DNA from: Verrucomicrobium sp. BvORR106
GTDB lineage: Bacteria > Verrucomicrobiota > Verrucomicrobiia > Verrucomicrobiales > Verrucomicrobiaceae
Assembly: GCF_000739655.1 (NCBI RefSeq)
Contig: NZ_BATR01000093.1
Coordinates: forward strand, 1 to 64,000
Direction: 5' to 3'
DNA: 64,000 nt
Part shown: in pieces, positions 41,131 through 49,093 of the stretch
How positions within the stretch are numbered: the first letter of the stretch is position 1
How the letters are laid out: the number at the start of each line of letters is the position of its first letter
Position numbers and translations under genes: made by a program
The notes under the pieces: model-generated
The model's database searches: none
What the model saw: only the letters and a program-made list of their open reading frames with translations
Told to the model about the DNA's origin: nothing

Positions 41131-41168
41131 GACAGAATTAACGGAATTAACGGAATTAACAGAATTCC
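41131..41168. repeat. Tandem 9-bp repeat GAATTAACG-type
   Basis: Three and a half units of GAATTAACG/A follow GGACA and end in GAATTCC. The same motif family appears at 61553-61580 and, as ACAGGATTAACAAGATT, at 58593-58610 and 61490-61525. It sits in the 166-bp gap between the doxX and ruvC genes. Confidence 0.8.
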
Positions 41169-41267
41169 ACTGATCTGAGAGGAGCTTATTCAGGTATGCA
41201 GCGGGCCGATGTGGGTTGGTCCACATCGGCTGTCCAAGTTCTAGGAAAAGACAGAGACCGTTGCCAC

Positions 41268-41732
41268 TCAGAGGTAGATCGCCTTGCGCTGTTTCTTCCC
41301 GCGGGAGAAGAGCGCGTCCACGGAGAGCCAGCCGGGTCCCTTGATGATGAGCGTGATGGCGATGAGGAGGAAGAGGATGCAGGACTCGGCACCGAAGCTC
41401 TGCCCCACGCGATTGCACACCCAGAGTGCCCCCAAGGTGACGGGGATGAAGGCGACCGAGGCAAAGCGGGTGAAGAAGCCGAGGATCCAGCACACGGCGG
41501 TGAAGATGGCGATGCCAGCTGCGAAGGCGGCGAGAACTTTTGGCAGGGGGAGGCCGGACTGCTCCACCACGCCGATGACTTCCCAGGGCTCCTGGTGCCA
41601 GACGGCGCGCCACGCCAGGAAGGCGTGCTGCCAGGCGTGCATGTAGAGGAGGGTGAGCCCTGCGCCGATGCGCAGAGGGATGACGTCGATCAATGGCTGC
41701 TCAGGGCTGCCGGGGGCGGTTTCGTAGGGCAT
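41268..41732 (-). CDS. DoxX-family membrane protein
   Basis: 154 residues with four predicted membrane segments (VIPLRIGAGLTLLYMHAWQHA, LAAFAAGIAIFTAVCWILGF, FASVAFIPVTLGALWVCN and ILFLLIAITLIIKGPG), ending SVDALFSRGKK. The GPGWLSVDALF ending is the typical DoxX finish. The family includes subunits of quinone or thiosulfate oxidation systems and SodA-linked stress proteins; the role here is unknown. Same strand as its lipoprotein neighbour and 37 bases from it, so possibly co-transcribed. Confidence 0.82.
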   Translation of the reverse strand: MPYETAPGSPEQPLIDVIPLRIGAGLTLLYMHAWQHAFLAWRAVWHQEPWEVIGVVEQSGLPLPKVLAAFAAGIAIFTAVCWILGFFTRFASVAFIPVTLGALWVCNRVGQSFGAESCILFLLIAITLIIKGPGWLSVDALFSRGKKQRKAIYL

Positions 41733-41769
41733 GCCGAAAGGGGTGGTGGAGGTTGCGCAGAGATACGGA

Positions 41770-42450
41770 TCAGAGCGAGTCTGAGAACGTCACAATATCG
41801 CCTGGCTCCAGCGGGATCTCACTGTTCAAGTAGTTCACGTGAAAGGCGCGCTGGCCGTTGCGTGTGACATACACGGCCGTGGCCGTGGGATCGCCGGTGC
41901 GGCCGCCAGCGTGGCGGAGCACTGAGGCAGGGGTGGCTCCATCAAAGAACTGGATGATGCCGGGCTGCTTGACGGCGCCGCGGAGGCTGAGGAGAGGTGT
42001 GTCTTCCACCCGTATGATCTGGACGTTGATCAGAGACTGACCGCGATGACGGCGGAAGGCGCTCTCCAGCGGCAGCACCGCCTCATGCAGGCGCAGGCCG
42101 CCTAGCTTGACCGTGCCGTATTTGCCCAGATCCACGAGCCCCTTGTCATCCACCATCACCTTGCCCGCAAACATCTTGCTGGGGGAGATCTGGCCGGCAT
42201 AGGCCGCAATCTCAAGGGTGTGTCCTGCGCTCAGCGGTTGATTGAGCTGGAAGGGCAGCGAGGGATCGTCAGAAGGAGCCGTGCTGTCGGTGCCCACGAA
42301 GGGCACTTTGACCTTCATGTCGGGCAGCTTGGGCATGGAGACCTTGGGAAGCTTTTCCAAGGTGCCACAAGCGGAGAGGGCGAGTGCCAGCGGCAGGCTG
42401 AGCAACGAGAGCGGAGAGAGGGGGCGAAGCTTCATGCGGTCCGTCATCAT
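41770..42450 (-). CDS. Polysaccharide export (Wza/SLBB)-like lipoprotein
   Basis: About 226 residues. The chosen start MMTDRMKLRPLSPLSLLSLP runs into a lipobox LALSACG, so it should be a lipoprotein. The body holds a PES-like N-part (LSAGHTLEIAAYAGQ, DLGKYGTVKLGGLRLHEA) and a SLBB-like part (DTPLLSLRGAVKQPGIIQFFDG, LRHAGGRTGDPTA, PLEPGDIVTF). Wza-type proteins form outer membrane channels for capsule or exopolysaccharide, but this one is short and has no other export genes around it. An in-frame ATG upstream (at 42510) is less likely because it lacks a signal pattern. Confidence 0.75.
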   Translation of the reverse strand: MMTDRMKLRPLSPLSLLSLPLALALSACGTLEKLPKVSMPKLPDMKVKVPFVGTDSTAPSDDPSLPFQLNQPLSAGHTLEIAAYAGQISPSKMFAGKVMVDDKGLVDLGKYGTVKLGGLRLHEAVLPLESAFRRHRGQSLINVQIIRVEDTPLLSLRGAVKQPGIIQFFDGATPASVLRHAGGRTGDPTATAVYVTRNGQRAFHVNYLNSEIPLEPGDIVTFSDSL

Positions 42451-42534
42451 GGACAGACTTCCCCAGGTGACAAGCAGAACTGTGCACCCCGTTTCCGCTC
42501 GGGGAATCACAGACCAGACGGATCAAATGGAGGA

Positions 42535-42756
42535 TCAGGCGCGGGCGAGCTTTTCCATGCCGAGCTGCATCAACTGGGCAGCGAGCTCCGGCGTGTAGCG
42601 CAGGATGTCGTGGGCAAGGATCTCGAGGTCGAACATGCTCGGCTCGCTCTGGAGACGAGGCTCGAAGGTGAGGTCGGCAGCAGCCAGCATGCCTGACTCA
42701 ACTTCCGGCGTAAACTGAAGCACCGGAGGAAAGGGGGAGCAGAGTTCCTTGTTCAT
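42535..42756 (-). CDS. Small hypothetical protein A (acidic, 73 aa)
   Basis: 73 residues beginning MNKELCSPFPPVLQFTPEVE. It has the look of a structured protein (TFEPRLQSEPSMFDLEILAHD, then YTPELAAQLMQLGMEKLARA), but no family is known to me. It lies 25 bases after the stop of the ribbon-helix-helix-like gene at 42782, so the two likely form one transcript, arranged like a small regulator plus a partner. It is acidic, unlike a typical toxin; toxin-antitoxin status is not supported. Confidence 0.55.
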   Translation of the reverse strand: MNKELCSPFPPVLQFTPEVESGMLAAADLTFEPRLQSEPSMFDLEILAHDILRYTPELAAQLMQLGMEKLARA

Positions 42757-42781
42757 GAGTGTGGTGGTGATAGGGGGGAAA

Positions 42782-43018
42782 TTAGACCGTCGCGATCTGC
42801 ACCTTGCCTTCACCCGTGGAGACCCACTCTTTCGGTTTCAGGAGCCCTTTGAGGACCAGCTCCTGAATGGAGTTGTTCAGCAGGTGTTTTGCAACGTCCT
42901 GCGGACTTCCCCCACCGAAAATACCCTGCACGGAAAGCACTTCGAGATAGTGCTTGAGCTGGGGCGTGACCGAGATGGTCATGCTTACCGTTTCAACCGT
43001 GTTTGCGGGCCGCGCCAT
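42782..43018 (-). CDS. Small ribbon-helix-helix-like putative regulator
   Basis: 78 residues. The start MARPANTVETVSMTISVTPQLKHYLEVLS has the short basic strand and two-helix order of CopG/Arc-type DNA-binding proteins (VSMTISVTP as strand, QLKHYLEVL as first helix, DVAKHLLNNSIQELV as second). The DNA just upstream carries an inverted repeat and a perfect 14-bp palindrome, as would fit autoregulation. The assignment to the fold is by eye. Also possible: a small structural protein. Confidence 0.6.
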   Translation of the reverse strand: MARPANTVETVSMTISVTPQLKHYLEVLSVQGIFGGGSPQDVAKHLLNNSIQELVLKGLLKPKEWVSTGEGKVQIATV

Positions 43019-43029
43019 GAGTTAAGGCC

Positions 43030-43080
43030 GGTAAAAACCGGATATTAACCGTGTTTTTACCAGACCTGCGGAATTCCGCA
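43030..43080. promoter_or_regulatory. Operator-like inverted repeats upstream of the RHH-like gene
   Basis: GGTAAAAAC at 43030-43038 and GTTTTTACC at 43053-43061 form 9-bp arms 14 bases apart, and TGCGGAATTCCGCA (43067-43080) is a perfect palindrome. Both lie within 65 bases upstream of the ATG of the RHH-like gene at 43018 (minus strand). A related motif, TTTAAACGG, occurs near 43128. The arrangement fits an autoregulated promoter. Confidence 0.5.
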
Positions 43081-43140
43081 AGTATTAATGGCGTTTAAAT
43101 GGGGATAATACCGGTCCTTTGGGAGGTTTAAACGGGGTTC

Positions 43141-44037
43141 TTAACTGGGGGCTGTTTTTGAAAGTCGTTCAGGCTGAAAGATGGATCGCAGATGGCGAAG
43201 GTCAAACTGCATGTCCTGAACCACGCCATGGGGGATTTTAATCCCTTCGATATGCATCCAGCCGCGGTAGTTAATTTCGTCCAGGGCCTCTTTCACCCGG
43301 CCGAAATTCATGCTGCCTTTGCCATATAAATCGTCGTAGTCCTTCGCATGGACCTCGCAGATCCGCTCCTGGCCGAGGCGGAGGATGGCGGCGTGGACGT
43401 CCTCGCTCTCCTTCTGCATGTTCCCCACATCATAGTAGACCTTGATGGCGGGGGATTTCACGGCGTCGAGGATGCGTTCCAGATCGGCGACCTTGAGCCA
43501 GGACTCGATCCCGTACGTGATGCCAGCGGCCTCGGCCTTGGGGGCTAGGGTCTTGAGCCGTGCGACGGTGGCGGCAATGCCGACCTCATCCTGGCGGAGA
43601 TCCCCTTTTCCGAAAAAGGCGAGCAGCACCACCGGGGTCTTGAGCTTCACGGCCACGGGCACGCTATCCAGCACCCACTTCTCGGCGCTGGCTTCGCTCT
43701 TGTAGGCAATGGAGTTGAGCACGCCGAGGGCGAGAGAGGGGATGGCAATTCCAGTGGCTTGCGATTTGGCCAGAAATTCCTCCTGGAGCTTGGGATCGTG
43801 CAGCGGGAGAGAGCCATCTGCCGCAGGCGTATGGCCGAAGTCCACCTGCACGCCATCGAGACCGATCTCCTTGGCGACGTCGAGCGAGGCGGGATTGGCC
43901 GTTTGGCGCAGGGTCCAGTCGCACGCACCAATGCCGGTGAGCTGGCATTTGCCGCCTGAAGCGGCGACACCGTGGGCATTCCAAGCGCCCAAGACGGGCA
44001 GCGTGGCAAGGCTCTGGACAAAGTGACGGCGTCTCAT
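43141..44037 (-). CDS. Sugar phosphate isomerase/epimerase-type TIM barrel protein
   Basis: 298 residues with a short secretion or Tat-like leader MRRRHFVQSLATLPVLGAWN. The xylose-isomerase-like barrel is seen in ACDWTLRQTANPASLDVAKEIGLDGVQVDFGH, PKAEAAGITYGIESWLKVADLERILD (barrel Glu), KVYYDVGNMQKES (Asp) and EVHAKDYDDLYGKG (His and Asp). HMHIEG-like WMHIEGIKIPHG ends the barrel. These exported barrels, frequent in Verrucomicrobia, likely act on sugars with a metal. It is next to a Gfo/Idh/MocA oxidoreductase with the same direction, a common pairing. Confidence 0.85.
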   Translation of the reverse strand: MRRRHFVQSLATLPVLGAWNAHGVAASGGKCQLTGIGACDWTLRQTANPASLDVAKEIGLDGVQVDFGHTPAADGSLPLHDPKLQEEFLAKSQATGIAIPSLALGVLNSIAYKSEASAEKWVLDSVPVAVKLKTPVVLLAFFGKGDLRQDEVGIAATVARLKTLAPKAEAAGITYGIESWLKVADLERILDAVKSPAIKVYYDVGNMQKESEDVHAAILRLGQERICEVHAKDYDDLYGKGSMNFGRVKEALDEINYRGWMHIEGIKIPHGVVQDMQFDLRHLRSIFQPERLSKTAPS

Positions 44038-44079
44038 CCTTGAGATGGTCTCTAGTTACACCACAACGGGGCGCGGTCG

Positions 44080-45288
44080 TCAATCCTTTAACAAACCTTT
44101 AAGATCTGGGGTGAGGACCTCCTTGTCCGCCAGCAGCTCCTGCCAGGTGACCGCGTGACCCTTGTACGCGGCGCTGCGCACCAGGAGGGAGGTGAGGTTG
44201 CTGGTGAGGCTGGGTTCCAGCGTGGAGTTGGTGAAGTCGCCTTCCGTGATGGCCTTGTGGAAGGTGGTCATGTTCTCGCTGATGCCGGTGCGGTAGAGTT
44301 CCCGATTCTCGCCACCCCGGTAGAAGGTGTCCGCCCCGCCGCGGATGATGACGTTGCCGCCATACTCGCTGAGGAGGGCTCCTTTGCTGCCGTAGAGGTC
44401 GAATCTGATCCCCTCTGGGGCGCCTTGCGCATCGAACTGCCGGGAACTGAAGGTAACGCCGACCTGATTGGGGTACTCCAGCAGGCCGCTGAAAGTATCG
44501 TTGGCATCGCCCACATCCACCCGGACCCGGCGGGCGCAGGTGGCGGTGGCCTTGAGCGGACCGGTATTGCCGAAGGCCCAGGACATCATGTCCAGGGTGT
44601 GGATGTTCTGCTCCACGACGATGTCGCCACTCAGGGCCTTGTTGAAGACCCAGTTATTAAGGCGATCTTCCGGTGTCGTCCCGGTGCCTTTGGGCTTGAG
44701 GCGGCCCGCATGGTAGCGGGCCTCGCCGAAGGCAAGATCGCCGAGCGCTCCGGCCTGCACCCGTTTCATCGCCTCCATGAAGAAGGAGTCGGTGCGGGAC
44801 TGAAAGTCGATGAGGAAGACTCGCTTCTTGGCGCGGGCCTGCTCGCCGCTGGTGCGCACGCTCTGGATGCCGGGCACATCCACCGCCACCGGTTTGGCAA
44901 GATACACATGCAACCCGGCATCCACGGCGGCCTTGGCCTGGGCAGGGTGGAAATAGGGCGGGCTGATGATGGCGATGGCATCCAACCCGCCCTTGGCGAT
45001 CATTTTCTCTGCGCACTCGAGGCCGGAGAAGGCGCGTTCGGCACCGAGTTGATAGGTGCTGCCCAGCTTCTGAGCCTTGTCCGCGAAGTAGTCTGCGGCA
45101 CCGCCGATCTCAAAGTAGCCGTTCTCGACAAACATCTTGGCGATCAGTCCGCCGCGTCCGCCACAGCCCACCATGCCGACTTTGATGCGGCTGTTCGCCT
45201 GCGAGCCAAAGGCGGTGCGTGCGCTGATAGTGGCCGCCAGGGCGGTGGTGGAGGTTTTGAGGAAAGAGCGGCGGGTGGGCGAGTTCAT
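44080..45288 (-). CDS. Gfo/Idh/MocA-family oxidoreductase with Tat signal
   Basis: 402 residues. Twin-arginine leader MNSPTRRSFLKTSTTALAAT then a Rossmann domain (KVGMVGCGGRGGLIAKMF, ISPPYFHPAQAKAAVDAGLHVYLAKPVAV) and the central beta-alpha substrate domain (GDIVVEQNIHTLDMMSWAFGN). The Lys of the EKP-type signature is present as AKPVAVD. Such enzymes use NAD(P) to oxidise sugars or inositol-like substrates. Exported versions with a tightly bound cofactor are common in this phylum. The isomerase-like gene follows 42 bases downstream, so the two likely share a pathway. Confidence 0.88.
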   Translation of the reverse strand: MNSPTRRSFLKTSTTALAATISARTAFGSQANSRIKVGMVGCGGRGGLIAKMFVENGYFEIGGAADYFADKAQKLGSTYQLGAERAFSGLECAEKMIAKGGLDAIAIISPPYFHPAQAKAAVDAGLHVYLAKPVAVDVPGIQSVRTSGEQARAKKRVFLIDFQSRTDSFFMEAMKRVQAGALGDLAFGEARYHAGRLKPKGTGTTPEDRLNNWVFNKALSGDIVVEQNIHTLDMMSWAFGNTGPLKATATCARRVRVDVGDANDTFSGLLEYPNQVGVTFSSRQFDAQGAPEGIRFDLYGSKGALLSEYGGNVIIRGGADTFYRGGENRELYRTGISENMTTFHKAITEGDFTNSTLEPSLTSNLTSLLVRSAAYKGHAVTWQELLADKEVLTPDLKGLLKD

Positions 45289-45495
45289 GGGGGAAAGGGA
45301 AACGTCGGCGATTGATGTCGGACGACTACGAACGTGCGGAGGCGGTTCTTGTCATGGGGCGTGGTAGGGCAACCCCATGCGGGATCGGCTGAGCATATAG
45401 TGCATGCTCATGGAGGATTCAGTTTTTCCATGAGAGGCAATTGGTCGCTGGACGGGTCGTTGTCGCAGGGCATAGTTTATGAGCCTATCCACATC

Positions 45496-45732
45496 ATGAA
45501 AGCGACAGGGAAATGTCCGAAATGCGCCAGTGAGTCGATCATCAAAGATGCTCAGGTCCATGCTCGCGGGTCTGGAAGCTGGAGACAGCCTCTAAAAGTC
45601 GAAACCATGGGGAATCCGGACGCGCTGATTTTTAAAGAGGATGTAGAAACTACGGTGTCCGCATGGATTTGTGCCGACTGTGGGTTCACGGAATTCTACA
45701 CGCATCAGGCATGGCGGTTGCCTCGGTCGTAG
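45496..45732 (+). CDS. Small zinc-ribbon hypothetical protein
   Basis: 78 residues from the ATG in ATCATGAAAGCG; upstream in-frame codons are non-typical. Two Cys pairs, GKCPKCASES at 4-13 and WICADCGFTEFY near 55-65, form a zinc-ribbon. The protein reads like the small nucleotidyl- or protein-binding ribbon proteins common in bacteria; function not known. Confidence 0.65.
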   Translation: MKATGKCPKCASESIIKDAQVHARGSGSWRQPLKVETMGNPDALIFKEDVETTVSAWICADCGFTEFYTHQAWRLPRS

Positions 45733-45783
45733 GAGAGGAGAGGGGATGCGTGCTGGTTTTCATTGCATCGCGTCACGCGCTGA

Positions 45784-46095
45784 ATGAGCATGATTGGAAA
45801 AATCTCCCTACCCATGCCTCTCTCATTGACCAAAGAACAACGGGCGAAAGTCGTCGATTCCCTCCAGCGATTTGCCGATGGCCACCTGGACCAGGAAATG
45901 AGTGATCTGCAGGCAGGGGCTTTTCTTGATTACATTCTCAAGGAGATCGCACCTTTTGCCTACAATCAAGGGGTGGAGGATGCGCAGAAGAGCTTGCTCC
46001 GGTTCTCCGAAGATCTCTCGGGTTCCTGCTTTGAGGAGCCCATGACCTATTGGGATGAGCGGGGAGCGACGCGGGTGGTGAGACGCAAGCCGTGA
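45784..46095 (+). CDS. DUF2164-family protein
   Basis: 103 residues; starts at 45784, 45790 and 45814 are possible. PLSLTKEQRAKVVDSLQRF, LDQEMSDLQAGAFLDYILKEIAPFAYNQGVEDAQ match the DUF2164 pattern (short helical protein ending with an Asn-Gln-Gly-Val-x-Asp-Ala motif). The function of the family is unknown. It follows the zinc-ribbon gene by 51 bases on the same strand. Confidence 0.75.
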   Translation: MSMIGKISLPMPLSLTKEQRAKVVDSLQRFADGHLDQEMSDLQAGAFLDYILKEIAPFAYNQGVEDAQKSLLRFSEDLSGSCFEEPMTYWDERGATRVVRRKP

Positions 46096-46554
46096 GAGGG
46101 GGATGGAAGATAGGGGCGGGCGATGCGATTCCTTCGCTCAACTGTGTCGTGAGGGTGCGTCGTACCCGGCTACAAAGCGGTGTCAAGCCGCCGGCACTCC
46201 AAGACGCTGGCGCGAATGCGTAGGTGCATTGGGGGAGTGGTAGTGCCTAGAACCTTGTGGGCTAGGTGCTGGCAGATGGGAGTGCTGGGCGGGTTGGTTG
46301 ACAATTGCCCTTGAGCGACATTGCTGGATGGCACGCCCTTGTTTCACGACAGTGTCTTGGAGTGCCGGTGGCTCGACACCGCTTTCTCACCGTCATCGTG
46401 CATCTCCAAGCTGGACGTATGAGCGAAGCCCATTTCAACCGCTCGCGCTTCCCCCAGCCTTCATCAATCCTTCACGTGCAATTCATACTTTGTGCATTGC
46501 TGGCAAAACACTGCCGACGCATGTTCCTTTCGAAGTAAACCAACGGACCTGCCT
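46096..46554. other. Intergenic region without a supported gene
   Basis: 459 bases of moderate GC. Frames of 60-90 codons exist but overlap one another and show no domain or ribosome site. The stretch around 46170-46220 (GGTGTCAAGCCGCC) looks like degenerate coding sequence or an old repeat. Nothing else noticed. Confidence 0.5.
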
Positions 46555-47100
46555 ATGACTCCAGCCACTGCCACCCGCCGTTTTCGCATCGTTCTTGGCC
46601 TTTTCATCGCGGGGCTGATCGTGAGCGGCGTCACCGCTTTTCCACTGCTCGCGGAAATGAAGCTGCTGGCCAACTCGCTGGGGGTGGGGGATGCAGCTTC
46701 CCCGATGGGGCACGACGGCCTCACGTTTTGGATCCTCACGGTGAAGTGCGGACTTGAAGACATGTATGGCCAGTATCCCTGGATCGCCTATGGCACGGAC
46801 TGGCTGGCGTTTGGGCACATTGTGATCGCCCTGTTCTTCGTCGGTCCCTTGATCAAGCCGAGGGAATCGCGGTTCGCAATCTGGACGGGCATCGCGGCGT
46901 GTTTTCTGGTGATCCCACTGGCTCTGATCTGCGGACCGGTGCGCGGTATTCCTTTGTATTGGCGGCTGATTGATTGCTCCTTCGGGGTGTTTGGTGCGGT
47001 GCCGTTGTTCTACTGTTTGAGTTTGTTGAAGCGCATCGATTCCACGCGTGAGGTCCAAGGGGCGATTAGATCGCAGACCGCCGTAACTCCTTCGGAGTAG
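46555..47100 (+). CDS. Four-helix membrane protein of unknown function
   Basis: 181 residues from the ATG at 46555 (MTPATATRRFRIVLGLFIAGL). Four or five membrane segments: IVLGLFIAGLIVSGVTAFPLL, WLAFGHIVIALFFVGPL, IWTGIAACFLVIPLALICGPV and SFGVFGAVPLFYCLSLL. No family is recognised; an earlier in-frame ATG would add 21 residues of unlikely sequence. The 3' end is followed by a structured repeat (47117-47186). Confidence 0.65.
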   Translation: MTPATATRRFRIVLGLFIAGLIVSGVTAFPLLAEMKLLANSLGVGDAASPMGHDGLTFWILTVKCGLEDMYGQYPWIAYGTDWLAFGHIVIALFFVGPLIKPRESRFAIWTGIAACFLVIPLALICGPVRGIPLYWRLIDCSFGVFGAVPLFYCLSLLKRIDSTREVQGAIRSQTAVTPSE

Positions 47101-47116
47101 AGTTCGTCATGCATCA

Positions 47117-47186
47117 ACCCGACGTAGACTCGCTCAAGGCTCGCCAACGTCGGGCTTGTAGCCCTATCCTCTTCGAGGAAGAGCTT
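47117..47186 (-). repeat. 70-bp structured dispersed repeat, copy B
   Basis: The reverse complement of this segment aligns without gaps to 5051-5120. Its main stem is CCCGACGT/ACGTCGGG, whereas copy A has CCCAATGT/ACATTGGG, so two positions changed on both strands of the stem. It lies 17 bases after the stop of the membrane protein gene. A shorter match, TCGGGCTTGCAGCCC, is seen near 49889-49903. Confidence 0.8.
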
Positions 47187-47266
47187 CTCAGTTCTCAGCC
47201 TCCATAGGCTATGCAGGCCCGCCGTGCCGTATGTCAGACCAATGTTAAATAGTCAGGGCGCGGCTT

Positions 47267-47578
47267 TCACTGACGGCTCACTGCCGCTCTGGCCGCATTC
47301 AATCGCCGAACCCTCCTGACCGCCAGAATCGCCAAAGAAACCAGGCAAAGGGCGATCAGGCTGCCTCGAACGAAGCTGGCGGTGGGCAGGGTGATGCCAA
47401 TGCCGGTGGCGAGAGCCACATACCCCGCCACACAGGCGGGGCACTTGGGAATGAGGGCCAGAGTGGCCGTAGGCAACAGCCAGCCGGCGATCTCGCCACC
47501 GCGTCCCCACTTGGAGGCAGAGCGCAGGGGCCCTTGAGCCGGGGCTTTTCCCCGGCTGCAACAGGGTGAGGCTTTCAC
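47267..47578 (-). CDS. Small CxxC membrane protein
   Basis: 103 residues. Two membrane segments (IAGWLLPTATLALIPKCPACVAGYVALATG and GSLIALCLVSLAILAVR), with CPAC in the first. The start overlaps the DUF899 stop by four bases, suggesting translation coupled to the upstream gene. Thiol-containing small membrane proteins of this type occur beside redox genes; the partner here is a thioredoxin-like DUF899 protein, so a redox role is plausible. Confidence 0.65.
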   Translation of the reverse strand: MKASPCCSRGKAPAQGPLRSASKWGRGGEIAGWLLPTATLALIPKCPACVAGYVALATGIGITLPTASFVRGSLIALCLVSLAILAVRRVRRLNAARAAVSRQ

Positions 47579-48426
47579 GCCTGGGATGGGGTTGCGCAGC
47601 CACAGCCAGTGGCGCGGGTGGAGCCGGTGGCGATCTCCGGCCAGTAGGGCTTGTCGGAGTCGGCAAACTCCTGCTGGCTTGCCTCATAGCGGTCATGGTA
47701 GCGAACCCAGTCCATCGCAAAGGGCAGGTCGTCTTCGTCGCGGCCCTTCGGAACCAGATCGAGGATGCGGTAGGTGCCGAGGAGCTGGTCAAGACCCCGA
47801 CCGTAGGTGGAGTATGTGTGGAAGATGTCGCCGTTCGCGTCTTTGTAGAAGACGCTGAGACCCGGGGCCTCCTGGCTGGGGAACTCCTGCTCCGTGTAGT
47901 TGTAGTGCACCTTTCCTGCGGCCTCCTCAGCGGTGAAGGAGACGTGGAAGTCCTGGTTGAAGTCAGTGTTGTGGGCTGAAACCCAGTTGAAGTGCCAGCC
48001 CATGCGTTTCTTGAAGGCGTCGAGCTTGGCAAACGGAGCGTGAGACACGGTCACCAGGGTGACATCGCGTGCCGCCAGGTGGGGCAGGGCCGCATCGTTG
48101 TGATCTGAGACGTACGAGCAGCTCGGGCATCCCTCCTGCCAGTCGGGGCCGAACATGAAGTGGTAGATGACGAGCTGGCTGTGGCCGGCAAAGAGGTCCG
48201 CCAGGGAGACCTGACCCTCGGGTCCGTCGAAGACGTAGTTCTTCGTCACCTTCACCCACGGGAGTTTGCGGCGTCGCTCGCCCAGTTCGTCGAGGAGCCG
48301 GGTCGATTCTTTTTCCTTCTTCAGCAGCTCTTTGCGGGCGGCGATCCATTCGTCTTGTGAGACGATGCGGTGCTGCGGTTGCTGGCTGCTGGATGCGGGT
48401 CTGTCCAATGTGGCGTTGGTGCTCAT
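47575..48426 (-). CDS. DUF899 thioredoxin-like protein
   Basis: 283 residues. The DUF899 family pattern is clear: EWIAARKELLKKEKESTRLLDELGERRRKLPW at the start, FMFGPDWQEGCPSCSYVSDH (CPSC, the thioredoxin-like active site), NWVSAHNTDFNQDFHVSFT and WVRYHDRY near the end. The ending ATGCGCATPSQA has extra Cys residues. Known members are poorly characterised oxidoreductases. Divergent-side partner of the SRPBCC-ArsR cassette further upstream, with which it shares direction. Confidence 0.85.
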   Translation of the reverse strand: MSTNATLDRPASSSQQPQHRIVSQDEWIAARKELLKKEKESTRLLDELGERRRKLPWVKVTKNYVFDGPEGQVSLADLFAGHSQLVIYHFMFGPDWQEGCPSCSYVSDHNDAALPHLAARDVTLVTVSHAPFAKLDAFKKRMGWHFNWVSAHNTDFNQDFHVSFTAEEAAGKVHYNYTEQEFPSQEAPGLSVFYKDANGDIFHTYSTYGRGLDQLLGTYRILDLVPKGRDEDDLPFAMDWVRYHDRYEASQQEFADSDKPYWPEIATGSTRATGCGCATPSQA

Positions 48427-48604
48427 GGTGCTTCTGTTTGTTTGTTTGCTTTGCTTGGCTTGTTTGTGGGCATGACGGTCCCTTTCCAGAGGGGCCTGCC
48501 CGTTTCTGGTGATGATGCGTGTCTCACAGGCACGACGAACGAGCGGTCAGCGCCCGGACAAGCGTGCCTGAAAAATCTTCAGAGAAGTGTGGCAGCAGGG
48601 GCTG

Positions 48605-49093
48605 CTACTGTTTCTCCAGATAGTCTGCGAGGGTATCGATGATGCGACCCCAACCACGTGCGTGGTTGTCGCGGCTCTCCGTGGTGGCGAAGCGGGTGTG
48701 CGTGAAGAACATTTCCGTCTGCGCGCCACGTGGGATGAACTCCACGGTGATCTCGGTGGTGTTGCCTTCCAGCTCGCCAAACTCGTCCCCACTGCCGTCT
48801 TTCTCCCAGTCCCAAGTGTAGACGAGTTTTCCCGGCGGCGTCACTTCCTGGAACACGCCGGCGGCGGTGAAGTACTCGCCATCTTCATCCTGCATCTGGA
48901 TGCGGAAGCGGCCGCCCACGCGGAGATCCAACTTGGCCGACCGGGTGGTCATCCCGGGCTCGGGCTTCATCCAGAACTGGATGTGCTCCGGTGAGGTCCA
49001 GACCTTAAACGCGAGCTCCTGCGGGGCATTCAAGACCCGGCGAAGGATCAAGGTTGCATTGTCCGGCTTCTGCAATTCATTGGTCTGCATCAT
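48605..49093 (-). CDS. SRPBCC (AHSA1-like) domain protein
   Basis: About 162 residues; either of two adjacent ATGs could be used. START-like fold: LRRVLNAPQELAFKVWTSPEHIQFWMKPEPG, KLDLRVGGRFRIQMQDEDG and a C-terminal ARGWGRIIDTLADYLEKQ helix. Its start overlaps the ArsR gene by 17 bases and has a GGAG ribosome site, so the pair is coupled. ArsR-SRPBCC pairs are common and generally respond to unknown small molecules. Confidence 0.88.
   Translation of the reverse strand: MMQTNELQKPDNATLILRRVLNAPQELAFKVWTSPEHIQFWMKPEPGMTTRSAKLDLRVGGRFRIQMQDEDGEYFTAAGVFQEVTPPGKLVYTWDWEKDGSGDEFGELEGNTTEITVEFIPRGAQTEMFFTHTRFATTESRDNHARGWGRIIDTLADYLEKQ

Noticed and set aside
41131-41168. Tandem 9-bp units considered as a CRISPR-like array
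   Set aside because: Units are contiguous, without spacers, and there is no Cas gene in the window.
42535-43018. Small gene pair considered as a toxin-antitoxin system
   Set aside because: The 73-aa partner is acidic and has no toxin fold that I recognise; kept as a hypothesis in the findings, not as a call.
44155-45315. Plus-strand open frame of 386 codons opposite the Gfo/Idh/MocA gene
   Set aside because: No domain or ribosome site; the minus frame carries a Tat signal and Rossmann motif.
46298-46558. Short overlapping frames before the four-helix membrane protein
   Set aside because: Mutually overlapping, no ribosome site and no domain; treated as non-coding.
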